Part shown: positions 12,512-22,077 of the stretch, in pieces
Layout: each line of letters starts with the position of its first letter
How positions within the stretch are numbered: the first letter of the stretch is position 1
Source: Albugo candida
Lineage: Eukaryota > Oomycota > Peronosporomycetes > Albuginales > Albuginaceae
Assembly: GCA_905220665.1 (NCBI GenBank)
Contig: CAJNAR010000160.1
Location: forward strand, 310,001-374,000
Direction of reading: 5' to 3'
DNA length: 64,000 nucleotides
The notes under the pieces: model-generated
What the model saw: only the letters and a program-made list of their open reading frames with translations
What the model was told of the DNA's origin: nothing
Database searches by the model: none
Translations under genes and position numbers: made by a program

Positions 12512-13010
12512 CTATTTAACCGGATGTTCTTTAAGGCAAAATTCAGCAACCTTGAGCATGAAGTCATGAGGGTAAGCAGTGGAATAATCTAATACACCGT
12601 TCATCACAGGATTTTCTGAGACGGTTGACGCAACAGCGTACACAAATATTGATTCCGCTTATTCCTTAAGGTTTTACACGTAACCATTGAAATATGTCGA
12701 AAGTATATCAGCGAGTTGAAGAAGGGTCAAATTTCGTAGGTCTTTTTTGGAATGAATAGGACCTTTTTTTGTAGATGAATTTTTCAAACATTGAGCTTAG
12801 AAAAAACTCCTCATCATCCGACGGACAAACAGTCATGTAGAACACTGCATGTAAGCGTTTTCGATAGACCAATGGGCATGAGCCTTTCTTGTGGGTACCA
12901 AGCGCGGGAATGTCAGCTCTGACTTGTTGACTTGAGATATCGTACTGTATCCTCGGCACTTTCAAGGGCGAATAGACCGAGCACGCAATAAAGCTAAGCG
13001 GGGACTTCAT
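12512..13010 (-). pseudogene. Secreted-protein family pseudogene
   Basis: The first 70-80 codons read from an ATG at 13010 with a weak hydrophobic N-terminus (SPLSFIACSVYS), then GSCP (Cys45), a second Cys at 62 and FLSSMFEKFIYKK, which corresponds to the region before and at the FF position of the intact members. A frameshift follows. The continuation reads LTLLQLADILSTYFNG, equivalent to the NMVDIAEVVADIFTG helix of 51423-51944. After two further stops an open C-terminus reads YPHDFMLKVAEFCLKEHPVK and ends at 12512. The KVAxxC ending resembles that of the 34079 copy (KVATMC). The third N-terminal cysteine is not visible. It is broken by at least one frameshift and internal stops. Confidence 0.6.
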
Positions 13011-13439
13011 AGAGTATCAGATGGTCGAGCTACCGGATACTATGCATACAATGTGACTCAAATTTTGCGAAGGATTATGCGTGAAGCATTTCAGCTTTAA
13101 ATAAATCGCCCTCATTTGTCGAATTTCCTTCCAATCTATTTCAACACTGAAAACAGTCGGATAGGTGGCCACAGTACGAAAATGCCAACATGCACGTGAC
13201 AGAGCAAAAAGAATTCTGAATGTATAGCTATGCCTACCTTTTCACCTGACATTTAGACTCGGGAAGCGATATCAGTTGATATATGTTGATTACGCTCATA
13301 TGTATCTGTCATGGCTACTCAATTGGTGGTGAGGCTTCACTTTTTACAAAGAGACCTAAGCCTACTCCAATGCTTGCAAGAATATGAATTACAGTCCTGC
13401 TCGACCACTTAGACCATTTCTTTGACGTTTTTTGCGGGA

Positions 13440-13960
13440 TCACATCAATTCAGACACTGGACACTGGTATGAAGTTAGATCCATATAAATCGATTGCAAA
13501 GGCATTCCACTCTCCGCGAAAATATGCAAAGCTCGTTGGAAAATCGAATTTTCTGTGTTTCCTATCTTGCAGTATGAAAATAACCCGCTCCAATGACTTT
13601 TCGTTTCATAGGGTATTCTATTACATACCTTGGGATAGAAGGACACATTAGTACCGTGTTTCAGTACAAGAAAATGGTATTTTGTTGCAAAACATGCAGG
13701 CTAATTTAGGGTAGCATGTGATTACTCAAGCGTGAGATACAAATTTGATTCCATGTGATCAGAGCTTACGATGCTTTCTTGAGCGCATCCGAATTTTGAT
13801 GATGTGTAGCTTCTGAATATATCACAGTACTATTTCGCGAGACGTTAACGATTTAGTTGAACTTATCATCGAGCTGTGTCGTGTCGTGCACAAAGAAATA
13901 CGTGTTCTCGTACGTAAGACGAAAAGGACGTGTATTTCGACTAAGCTTCCAATTTTGATT
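13440..13960 (-). pseudogene. Decayed M2 module copy (3' part)
   Basis: Read on the minus strand, the segment resembles the 3' half of M2. It includes a CACATGGAATCAA word shared with 4850 and 31850, and a frame reading FPTSFAYFRGEWNAFAIDLYG that parallels FPTSFVYLCGKMTAFAFNL near 32040-32100. No continuous ORF spans it. It lies upstream of the secreted-protein pseudogene at 12512-13010. Confidence 0.4.
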
Positions 13961-14579
13961 TAGCTTCGCCTGAATACTTCGAAACACATCTGAGGCAAAC
14001 GAAACACCGAAATCGAACCTATTTCAGTCAAAAGGTGGACTTTTACGAGTCGGAGCTCGTGGGGACACTATCTTTTAGCCCGACTTTGATAGCTATACAA
14101 TTCAAGGACAGCTGTTTTTGCTGTTACATTCAACACAGAGTAGCTTTGGCAAAATGGTAGACCGCAAAAGTCGGGATTACATGTTGTATACAGTTGAAAG
14201 AATACAACTAAAAGGTGGTTGAAAGTGAAAGAGCTTCACAAGGAAATTACTCTGTGTGCCATCAAATTTAAGAAAGCATAGTTCTAGGATAAAGATTAAA
14301 GAGCTTGATATTCAGGCCTCCAATTTCGATTTATTGAACCTTCTTTATTTTGATCCCTTTGATTTTGAGTAGAGCTGGTGTTGCTTTTGTGGCGCTAACT
14401 CTGATCAGAGCCGCAACAATCAAAAGAAGCTATCTACGACAGTACGCAGCAAATGAGGAGGCGATGAATTCTCAGACTTCATACTGACGGAAAAGAAAAC
14501 ATCTGGATGGTGGAGATGATTGTAGGCATTCTGAAGATCGCTCTTGCTCACTTATTCTCCAGACTTCTGTCAACAGCTA

Positions 14580-15245
14580 AGACCACGTCTAACAACATCA
14601 AGGATATCCGAGCCCACATACAAGCTTAACTCATGCAAATTGATAGCAAAACGCAGTCATCTTACCACACCAACGTACAAGAATCGTTGGTAGATCAGAT
14701 CTCCTGTTCACTATCTTACAACATGAAGTGGCGCGCTACATTGATTTTTTTCGTCGCATAGAAGAATATTTATACATACTTTGGGAATGAAGGCACACTA
14801 CGCACCCGCGTGTAAAGTGGAGAAATGATCTGACGCAAGCAGGAAAGTTCTAGAAGCGTTGCATGTGGCAAGCGAGAAGGCTTTCTAGGCTTTGTTCAGC
14901 GCAAATGGAAAGCTCTCATACGAAGCTTACTTGTTGAAAACACGAGAGTAATCGTGGTATATGAACATTTACTTGACCTGATTTGTTGTGAAGTGGAAGA
15001 TTCTACCATGATGTACTTGTTGCTGCTGTTTTGAAAACGCGGGTTGATCTGGGTGCATAAAAATTCTCAGGGGCAACGCAAATGATTGCACCGTCATTGA
15101 CAGTACTGTACATCGTACCGGTTGTTATATAGCTTTCCGAGCCAACAAATCGTTCTTGAACAATTAGCACGTGATAATTTGAGCTTGAAATTCGTTCATG
15201 CGTGTGACCAAACACTTTCTGAGTATGTCTTATATATCGCATCAA
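14580..15245 (-). pseudogene. M2 module copy with 80-codon ORF
   Basis: The minus-strand frame 15245-15003 reads MRYIRHTQKVFGHTHERI, then VLIVQERFVGSESYITTG and NDGAIICVAPENFYAPRS. This aligns residue by residue with the ORF at 31389-31883 (RCVRHIPKVF, VLILPESFVGSESSISTG, NDGAINCVV). Amino-acid similarity across the two copies suggests that the frame was once coding. The DNA continues to match 26890-27420 on the other strand, including a TCTCGTGTTTTCAACAAGTA word. No start-to-stop gene of reasonable length is present. Function is unknown. Confidence 0.45.
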
Positions 15246-15438
15246 AATAATATGACCTGTAAATTTTCATACGATACTTTGTTTCCCACCTGTGCACGCG
15301 GATCGTGGTGATCACAATTCGATCATTAAGTACATAAACACACCGTGATCCCACCATGAAGAAGCTGTGCAGGTTCCTTTGCGGCCATTATCCCGGTACA
15401 ACAGCATATGAGGGCTTTTCTCGAGTATTGCGCATTCG

Positions 15439-15446
15439 TGACGTCA
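15439..15446. promoter_or_regulatory. CRE/ATF-type palindrome TGACGTCA
   Basis: This is a perfect octamer about 195 bp upstream of the M2 frame that starts at 15245 on the minus strand. The plus-strand equivalent in the inverted copy (about 26595) has decayed to TTACGTCACG. Confidence 0.35.
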
Positions 15447-15910
15447 GCCTTAGTCCCCACATCCTTTGCAGTACTGTCATCACAGCATATCCAGCAGGAC
15501 CCGTACCTTTCTGTTGCGCTTGGAAACGGATTAACAGTTATGAAGCTTGTTACTCTTGCGTCCCATTCGAAGTAGTGTACTATTCTGCGATATGACAGAA
15601 TATAGAGGAAGAAAATCTGAAAAGAACGCTTACGTCAAGTCCTCTGCCAAACCTAGATGAAACCGAGTGTGACATAATCTGATGATTATACCCTTAGAGA
15701 GCAAGCAATCAGCACTTCATGCCTTCCAACACGAGCAGCGCCGGAGAACATTATAAAGAATTGTATGTGGAACACAGCGTGGCCTCACTTAGAGGTGGAA
15801 AAGAACACTTCGGTATGCAGATGTGTTTTTGATTGCGTACAAGTGCGTCCGTCTGGTCAATTCTAAGCTCAGCACACGTCATTTTACTGGATACGATAAA
15901 TCGTTGGTCG

Positions 15911-16190
15911 TAAAGCGATTACAGTACTTTGTCAAGGATTTCATTACACTGTTTATCTGGTTATTCAACTACCTTCCTTATCCTATCATGAGCCCCTGAC
16001 CGTGTGAATATCACTTAAGTCTGACTTCAAACCTAGGGAGGCAGATATTTTCCAAGCTTATTGCTTGGGTGGGCTCAAACCACTGCCCACACATCCGGGG
16101 ATCGAACTAAGGACCTTCGGCAGGGGGTCCGTGCGCTTAAGTGCCTAACCGACTGAACTGGGTACGGACCCCTAAAGCGATTACAGTACT
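15911..16190 (-). mobile_element. tRNA-derived SINE with 18-bp target duplication
   Basis: The SINE (15929-16172, minus) is flanked by perfect direct repeats TAAAGCGATTACAGTACT at 15911-15928 and 16173-16190. Read on the minus strand it starts with a tRNA-like head containing a box A-like CAGTTCAGTCGGTTAGG and a box B-like AGTTCGATCC (16108-16099, one mismatch from GGTTCGATCC). An unrelated body of about 130 bp follows, running through CTGCCTCCCTAGGTTTGAAG to an AACCAGATAAAC end. Two further copies share head and body (16935-17168 and 55735-55975). The inverted duplicate at 26100-26150 shows the empty site (GTGCGCAGTACTTTAATCGC), which confirms an insertion. Confidence 0.88.
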
Positions 16191-16253
16191 GCGCACGATG
16201 CGAGTAGACTCAGTCAGGACCCAATAAGATCATTCCGTAATTATTGTAATATG

Positions 16254-16875
16254 AAGGAGCGCACATAATCACACACCCTTTAATCACACACACCCTAAAT
16301 TTAATAAGAACAATTAAATCTAGCTGCGATACAAGTCAGCAATCAAACCCTACTAACTGTTGTGCTTGGTTACGTCACTTATTCTGATTTTAAATTTATT
16401 TTCTTGATACATATCATGCCTTGTTTCAGAAATAATATCATGCTAACTATCAAAGCTCCATCTCAATTATCTCGTTGCCATCAAGATCGATTTCTTCATT
16501 CCTACTTTCCGTTTCGTACTAATTATACTTGCGTTGCAATTAAGTACAGCTGTACAACCGGATTGTTGATTACGTATCGATATGCTAATTTCTAGACGCG
16601 AAGAACACGTCCTTTCAAACTTTCAGCATCACATATGTTAAGAGCGAAACATAAGTGAAAAGAGAAATACTCTAAATTAAGGGTGTGTGGCGATACCGTT
16701 TCTTAGTTTGACATATTGATTAAGGGCATTTAGGTAACGGCATTTAGGGGGTGTGGCGATACCGGTTCCCGTTTAACTTTGGTCATTTAGGGTGTGTGGC
16801 GATACCAGTGTTCTCATTTAAGTTAGGGAGTGTGCGAATAGCCAAAAGGGTGTGTGTGTGATTATAGGCGCTCCC
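16254..16875. mobile_element. Foldback/MITE-like element with about 60-bp terminal inverted repeats
   Basis: The left arm (about 16255-16312) begins GGAGCGCACATAATCACAC. The right arm (about 16810-16874) is its approximate reverse complement and ends TGTGATTATAGGCGCTCC. Inside are three or four copies of a GGGTGTGTGGCGATACC word at about 16680, 16750 and 16790. There is no transposase ORF. The corresponding element in copy B is at 55064-55676, and an additional isolated arm lies at 54946-54990. The family could be a non-autonomous DNA element; no clear target-site duplication was found. Confidence 0.55.
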
Positions 16876-16918
16876 TATTTTTATAGAAGAGTACCTTACG
16901 CTAAACGTACCTAACCTA

Positions 16919-17184
16919 GGTACTAATATCCGGTTGTCAAGGATACACTGATTATCTGGTTCTTTAACTACCTTCCTTATCCTATCATGAGCCCCTGACC
17001 GTGTGATTATCACTTAGGTCTGGCTTGAAACCTAGGGAGGCAGATATTTTCCAAGCTTTGTTTAGCCTGGGTGGGCTCAAATCGCTGTCCACACTGCCGG
17101 GGATCGAACCAACGACCCATAGTAGGGGATCCGCAAAATGCTCAACAGACTGAGCTGGGGCGGACCCGGGTACTAATGTCCGGT
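16919..17184 (-). mobile_element. tRNA-derived SINE with 16-bp target duplication
   Basis: The SINE (16935-17168, minus) is bordered by GGTACTAATATCCGGT (16919-16934) and GGTACTAATGTCCGGT (17169-17184), a 16-bp duplication with one mismatch. The tRNA-like head has box A-like CAGCTCAGTCTGTTGAGC (about 17157-17140) and a perfect box B GGTTCGATCC (17110-17101). The body matches the SINE at 15929-16172. The equivalent insertion in copy B (55735-55975) shows that it was present before the A/B duplication. Confidence 0.88.
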
Positions 17185-17383
17185 GGCTGACACGCGTCAG
17201 CTTCCATAAATTGATATCTGTTTCATAACCCATAGCGTCCATAATGTGTACCACACTGTCATAACGGTTATTTACCGACGTGTAACCTCGTTACACTCTC
17301 CCCCACCAGACTGACGTTATCACAAAACGTCAATCGCATCATTTTTTTCGAAGAGGCCGTGCTGCGTACGCCTAATCTCACGG

Positions 17384-18736
17384 TTGTCCAAAACATCAAA
17401 CACCATGGCATCGCCATTCGATGAGCCTAAGGCTCTTTCCTCTTACGGCGAGCCTGACGAGGAGGTGCAATTGGATAGCAGTGATACCCAGTGTCCAGGA
17501 AGAAGGGGAAGTTCCCGACACACCCATGCAGGAACCAAAGCCTCGTCCCGCACCAAATCCGTTCGTCGAACATAACGATGTCAACGCGCCATCGGCGCTC
17601 ATCACCAACCCGCTCGATGAGCAGCAGATGGGCGACATCTTGACAGATGAAAGTACTCGCACAAGATCAAGGACCCTGCCATCTTTGCAGGCCAGACAAG
17701 GATATAATCCACTTCCTAGCATTGATGAAAGACTCAGACAAGTCGCAGGCCAATCATTGGAAGGATGGATCCTCAAACCCGAGGCAACGACGCCTCACGA
17801 AGTGACGGCACGTCAAGCTCTACGTGAGCGATATCTGACGCCTCAGTTCATATTCATGGATCAATACCTGTCAAGATTAAAGGATCAAGCACGAGGTGCA
17901 TCTGTAGCCACATTGAGGACCGTTCCTATCGTCCATTACCCAGGAAAGTCGATAACGAAGTAGCCTTTGAGCACTGGGTGCAGCGCGTTCGTCGATTGCA
18001 CAGTATTGACGCTCTTCGAGCAGTGACGATGTAGCCGATGTACGTTTGGAACGCAAACTGCGCGATGACTTTGCGAACTTGAAGGCCAAAGGCTTATTGC
18101 GTTTCTTGTATCGATATTCTCACGTAATGATACCTGACGCTTCATTGCACACCAGTGCTTCGGCTGTCGAAGCAACGGGATCCAGTCATGATATGACAGT
18201 GAACCCTCCCACACCCGCACGAACTAGTGCGAAGCGTGACGTGTTACAGCTGGGCCCTGCTCACGGCATTCAAAAACGTCTAAGTCATAGGGGCAATCGT
18301 GCTGCAATGAAGTTTCAAATTCCCACGACTTCTCTGACTCAGGGTACCCCCGCCATTTCACCAAGTACTGGTTCTGGCCATTACGACGACGTCGCTTAGA
18401 AATTCTCATCACATGGAACTGGCGATTCCCTTGCTTATCGAGCAGAACAGGCGAAGGTCAACACATCGGGACCATGATGATCTCTGCAAGACCATTGAAG
18501 AGCTGATGCACGAGGTGCAACTCCTTCGCGAGCGTGGATTACGCCTGGAATCGCTTGAGAGCCGCGTACGAGCCTTGGAGCAGGGTCAACCTCTCTTGGA
18601 GGGGCAGCTGGATATCCTCTTGTGGATGCAGCAATACGTAGCACCGCAACCTCCGCTGGCGCCAGCGCCACCAGATTCACATGGGAAGGATCCCGATAAG
18701 GCTCAAGAAAGCCAACGTAAAACAAGGGATGTGTGA
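17384..18736 (+). pseudogene. Gag-like ORF, convergent with pol (copy A)
   Basis: A plus-strand coding-like region is readable through several frames. It starts near 17384/17405 (MASPFDEPKALSSY) and shifts frame near 17485. It then runs open to 17963 with PRPAPNPFVEH, STRTRSRTLPSLQARQ, RYLTPQFIFMDQYLSRL and LRTVPIVHYPGKS. After further breaks it continues as WVQRVRRLHSIDAL, RDDFANLKAKGLLRF (18046-18399) and a heptad-rich coiled coil (18480-18610, ELMHEVQLLRERGLRLESL) ending PDSHGKDPDKA. The style resembles structural (gag-type) proteins of oomycete gypsy elements, but this is from memory only. It faces pol and its last 500 bp overlap the pol 3' region on the other strand. Lesions differ between copies A and B. 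Confidence 0.55.
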
Positions 18737-20915
18737 GCAACTTGCGCGGAAGGTTGAGCGTGTAAGCAAGGCCCTTCTTCGCCATGACCGTAAATGGCTC
18801 CAGCAAGCGTGGTCGCAACTTTGTCTTGAAGACAGCGGACACTACATTTGTAGGTAGGTTTTTAGTACTGAGTAACGCTTGGTCTCCGACCGCATAACTT
18901 TCAATAAAATCTGTGCTTTTTGCATCAGCTTGTGCTTTTTGTCGGTCTTGGCTTTCATCCGTTGCGTCACGAACATGTCGTAAGACATCTGATCGCGTTG
19001 CGACAAACTCGTGAGCCTGTTTCTCAACAGTAGCAGGGCTGGCATCATCAAGCCGAACGGCCACCTCTCCACCACCAAGCCCTGAACCACGAAGCGATAG
19101 CGTTAATGAAACGCGAGGATGGGTGAGCCAGTTCACGTAGAACGGAGTGTAGCCAGTATAGGCATGAAAAGAGTTGTTTAACGCAAAATCAACAACAGGG
19201 AGCATGAAGCTCCAACGATTAGGTTTATCAGCTCAAATGCTGCGTAAGATATCACCAATAACGCGATTAACTTGCTCAGTTTGACCATGGTTCTGGGGAT
19301 GATCCGCAGTGGACATATCCAATCGGGTGCCAAGCACCTTGAAGGTGGACTTCCAAAACTTTCCAGTGAAGCGAGCATCTTTATCAGAGAAAATTGAAAC
19401 AGGCAAACCGTGTTGATGGAACACTCGTTCGATCAACAGCATAGCTGTACCTGCACCATCGATGCAGTCCGGCACAGCCGCTAAATAAGCCATATTGCTC
19501 ATACGGTCAACGAAGACCACGATCCCCGTGTTGCCTTCCGAATCTTTCGGTAGGCCAAACACAAAATCCATGCTAACGGACTCCCAACACCCTGTGGGTA
19601 CTGGGAAACTAGCTAGCGGCGCAGCCGTATGCACTAAGTATCTAACCCAGTGACATGTTTCACATGTACGTACGTACGTACTTAACCATTAATAGAGTTT
19701 GGGCCACCAATAGTGTTGGCTCACTGATCTATAGGTCTTCTTACGACCGATAGGACCAGTCAACGCAGTATCATGTGCCACATAGAGGATTCGATACTTC
19801 AACTCCTCATCATGAGGGACAACGATGCGATGACTATTCTCCACATCCGTGCAGTAGCACAACAGGCCTTGATCGATGGAATATCGATCTAGCCTCGCAC
19901 TTAATCGTGCCGACAATTCTATGTCTGAGTCTGTGAACTCCTCGCTTCCAAGCGCATGTAGCAATGCTACACACTGTTCATCCTTGGCATAAGCCCCACG
20001 GATCGTGATTAAAGACGACAGTGTCGGAACATGAGAAAGCTCATATTCAGACCTGCGGGACAACGCATCGGCCAAAGCATTTTTCTTGCCCGGCTTATAC
20101 TTCACCTCGAAGATGTGTCCGGCAAAGAATCAAAGCCAACGAGCCATTTTCTGAGAAAGATGAGGCGACTAAGTCACAGTGCGTAGTGAAGCATGATCCG
20201 TGTAAATCACAAAACCCTGGATCCTAGCAGATAATTCTAAATTTGACCAGAGCATACTTCATTGCAAGTAACTCCTTGTCATCAACCGGGTAGTTCTTCT
20301 CTGCAGTCTTGAGCTGGCGTGATTCATACGCGAAAACGCGCCCATGACCATAGGTATCTGTTTGAAGTAGCGCATAATCTATGGCAAATCAGATGCGTCG
20401 CAGACGACACTGAATGGGGCTTGAAGGAGACTGTCCTTAACTGCTTCAAAAGCATCGTTCTGTGTGCTAGTCCAGCACCATTCCACATCCTTTTGAGAAG
20501 ATCGGACAATGTCGAGCCATGTCAGCTTATTTCTCGCTGTACTTATCCATTTAGTTGGCGACGCCTAGCCACATCCGCAAATCCTTTTGGTTCTTAGGAA
20601 CCGGCCAATTGACTATGGTTTTCACCTTAGCGGTATCCGCTCCAAGGCCTCGCTTCCATATAAAGCACCCTAATAATGGAATCTCTTCCACACCAAAGAT
20701 GCATTTCGAGGCGTCGGCATACAACTTGTTCGTGCGCATGCACTCGAGCACAGCTCGTAAATGGTCAACGTGATTTTCCATTTCATACCGACCGTTCATG
20801 GCACGGCTATGGACATAGATGTCATCAAAGTATGTTTGTGCGTAGACTCGATGAGGTCTGAACAGCTGTGTCACCATACGATTGAACGTAGCCGGAGCAT
20901 CGGATAGCCCTTAAA
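18224..20915 (-). pseudogene. Ty3/gypsy pol pseudogene with chromodomain (copy A)
   Basis: Read leftward, the reverse transcriptase begins abruptly with GLSDAPATFNR near 20910. It has the catalytic YFDD at 20832-20821, then the thumb and broken RNase H remnants (about 20560-20110). KYKPGKKNALADALSRR and a zinc-binding HHCC-type region follow. The integrase core has MDFVFGLP (first Asp), a KDARFTGKF motif (second) and HGQTEQVNR (Glu). The GPY-type segment KLRPRLLEPFTV leads to YTLNLPRKL and YRDPSHVN. A chromodomain (18412-18224) reads NQYLVKWRGYPESEKSWEFE. The part upstream of GLSDAPATF, including protease and most RT fingers, is missing or unrecognisable. Frame changes and stops make it non-functional. 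No LTR pair was identified. Confidence 0.88.
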
Positions 20916-21119
20916 CTTGACTATGTCACGTTTCACATGACGTCCGTCTTGTACCACGTGGTGACCGTCACTCTTCGTCCCATCTGTGACGTCGTCACCA
21001 AAACAGCCATTCAAGTGAGGTCGGACTTTACCTGTGATGAATCTTGCAGTTGACGCGCGAACCCTTGACGAAATGTCAGGAAACGATCTCTTCTAACCGT
21101 ATTTAAGCGACCATTGCAG

Positions 21120-21316
21120 AAGGCAAAAAATCAGCCATTTATGACGTATATCGAGGTGCTCTTCTGCTCATAATTAACAACGTTTTTCAGACCAAAACCA
21201 TAGCCGAGGCAATAGAGCTGGAGAAGCTACAGCTCGCTGATGCTGTTAAGAGCATGTTTCACGGCTGTCCCATAAATGGCAAAATCAACGAGACAGAAAC
21301 TAATTATATAAAGTGA
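21120..21316 (+). pseudogene. Internal fragment of secreted-protein family gene (copy A)
   Basis: An open stretch reads KKSAIYDVYRGALLLIINN, then TIAEAIELEKLQLADAVKSMF and ends NYIK before a stop. It aligns with the helix region after the third cysteine in the intact members: SRRSAILQNILIYFF and ITEAASKMFKG at 7212-7745, and TIPIERIQQYGLLEMGNAFRALF at 24835-25314. The signal peptide, cysteine ladder and C-terminus are absent, and the fragment sits about 200 bp from the truncated RT edge. The copy B counterpart (59925-60110) is frameshifted. Confidence 0.5.
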
Positions 21317-21739
21317 TCAAAAGAATGATACATATGCCAATTTGCTACATCGAATGACTATGTGTCTCCTTCTTCGTTCCAACCCGCCTCGAAAAAGACT
21401 TTCATGGCAGCCATCATCTGTACGATAAGTATGGACATCACTGGGTTTCATCTTTTTCAAGAGAGTCTCCCTCATTAGTAGGATGCCTCTCAATCTCCTG
21501 AAACGCGAGTGCGATGCCTCTATGTTTTTTAATCGAATCGTAACTGTATTATATTGCATGATTGTCGAAAGCTACTCAATTTTATCGATCAGATCGATTC
21601 AATTCGCTTTCGATATCAGATTTCTGTGGATATGAACCAGTATCGACAGCTTGCATGGCGGTACTGACTCGCTGGTGACTTAAGGCGTAGAAGAAATTTT
21701 AGAGGCTTCACATTGTTGTAGAACTCCAGTCGTCATCGT
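21317..21739. other. No gene recognised
   Basis: This noncoding stretch of copy A corresponds to 60110-60540 in copy B. Short frames in both copies differ by indels, so no coding constraint is visible. Confidence 0.4.
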
Positions 21740-22077
21740 TTAACAATGACAATCATCCGACTTGCAACAGATTGCAAGGCAATATTCATAGTACCATTCC
21801 GCATTCATAAACTGCGACGTATTTCCAAGAAAATGCATTCATAACGTAATACCTACCAAAGGAACTTATAAAATGCCGACATTAGCTTACATTGTGCTGA
21901 AGGAGGAGACTCTGTCACCCGTTCAATGCAGCGTGTTGTAGTTTCAGTAATGAATGGGCAGTACTTATCCAAATGAATTATTAATATTACAGATGCAACA
22001 ATGATATCATCATGAAGCATGATACCGTGCCTTGGGAAAAATACATCCATACAAACGTCAAGACACTTGTTACCCAC
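21740..22077 (-). other. ORF-bearing repeat block (copy A), unknown
   Basis: A minus-strand frame (22077-21853) reads MGNKCLDVCMDVFFPRHGIM and continues through a hydrophobic stretch (VASVILIIHL) to CKLMSAFYKFLW. Copy B has a longer uninterrupted frame (60997-60650). The plus strand at 1980-2340 is a more diverged relative. The layout (cysteines, then hydrophobic helix) is vaguely like the secreted family, but I cannot demonstrate homology. Function is unknown. Confidence 0.3.

Larger units (their letters stand above)
14580..16205 (-). repeat. Inverted duplicate of 26090-27420
   Basis: The minus strand of this interval matches the plus strand of 26090-27420 with many long shared words, in the same order, from a region like CTCTCGCACCGTGCGCAGTACT at the 26120 end to GAACAAAGCCTAG at 27130. 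The match is interrupted at 15929-16172 by a SINE that the other copy lacks. The two copies are clearly diverged, with indels throughout, so the inversion or duplication is old relative to the A/B duplication. Confidence 0.65.

Noticed and set aside
17101..17158. A functional tRNA gene on the minus strand
   Set aside because: Box A and B are present, but the cloverleaf is poor, a SINE body follows and target duplications flank it.
16690..17330. An LTR ending in a TGTAACCTCGTTACA word before the gag-like ORF
   Set aside because: No matching copy was found on the far side of pol, so an LTR pair cannot be shown.
17396..17776. Minus-strand ORF opposite the gag-like region (also 56247-56441)
   Set aside because: Mirror frame of the plus-strand coding sequence, with no motif of its own.
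19665..19682. ACGTACGT microsatellite-like run (also 58497-58511)
   Set aside because: It encodes the VRT region of the integrase zinc-binding domain and is short.
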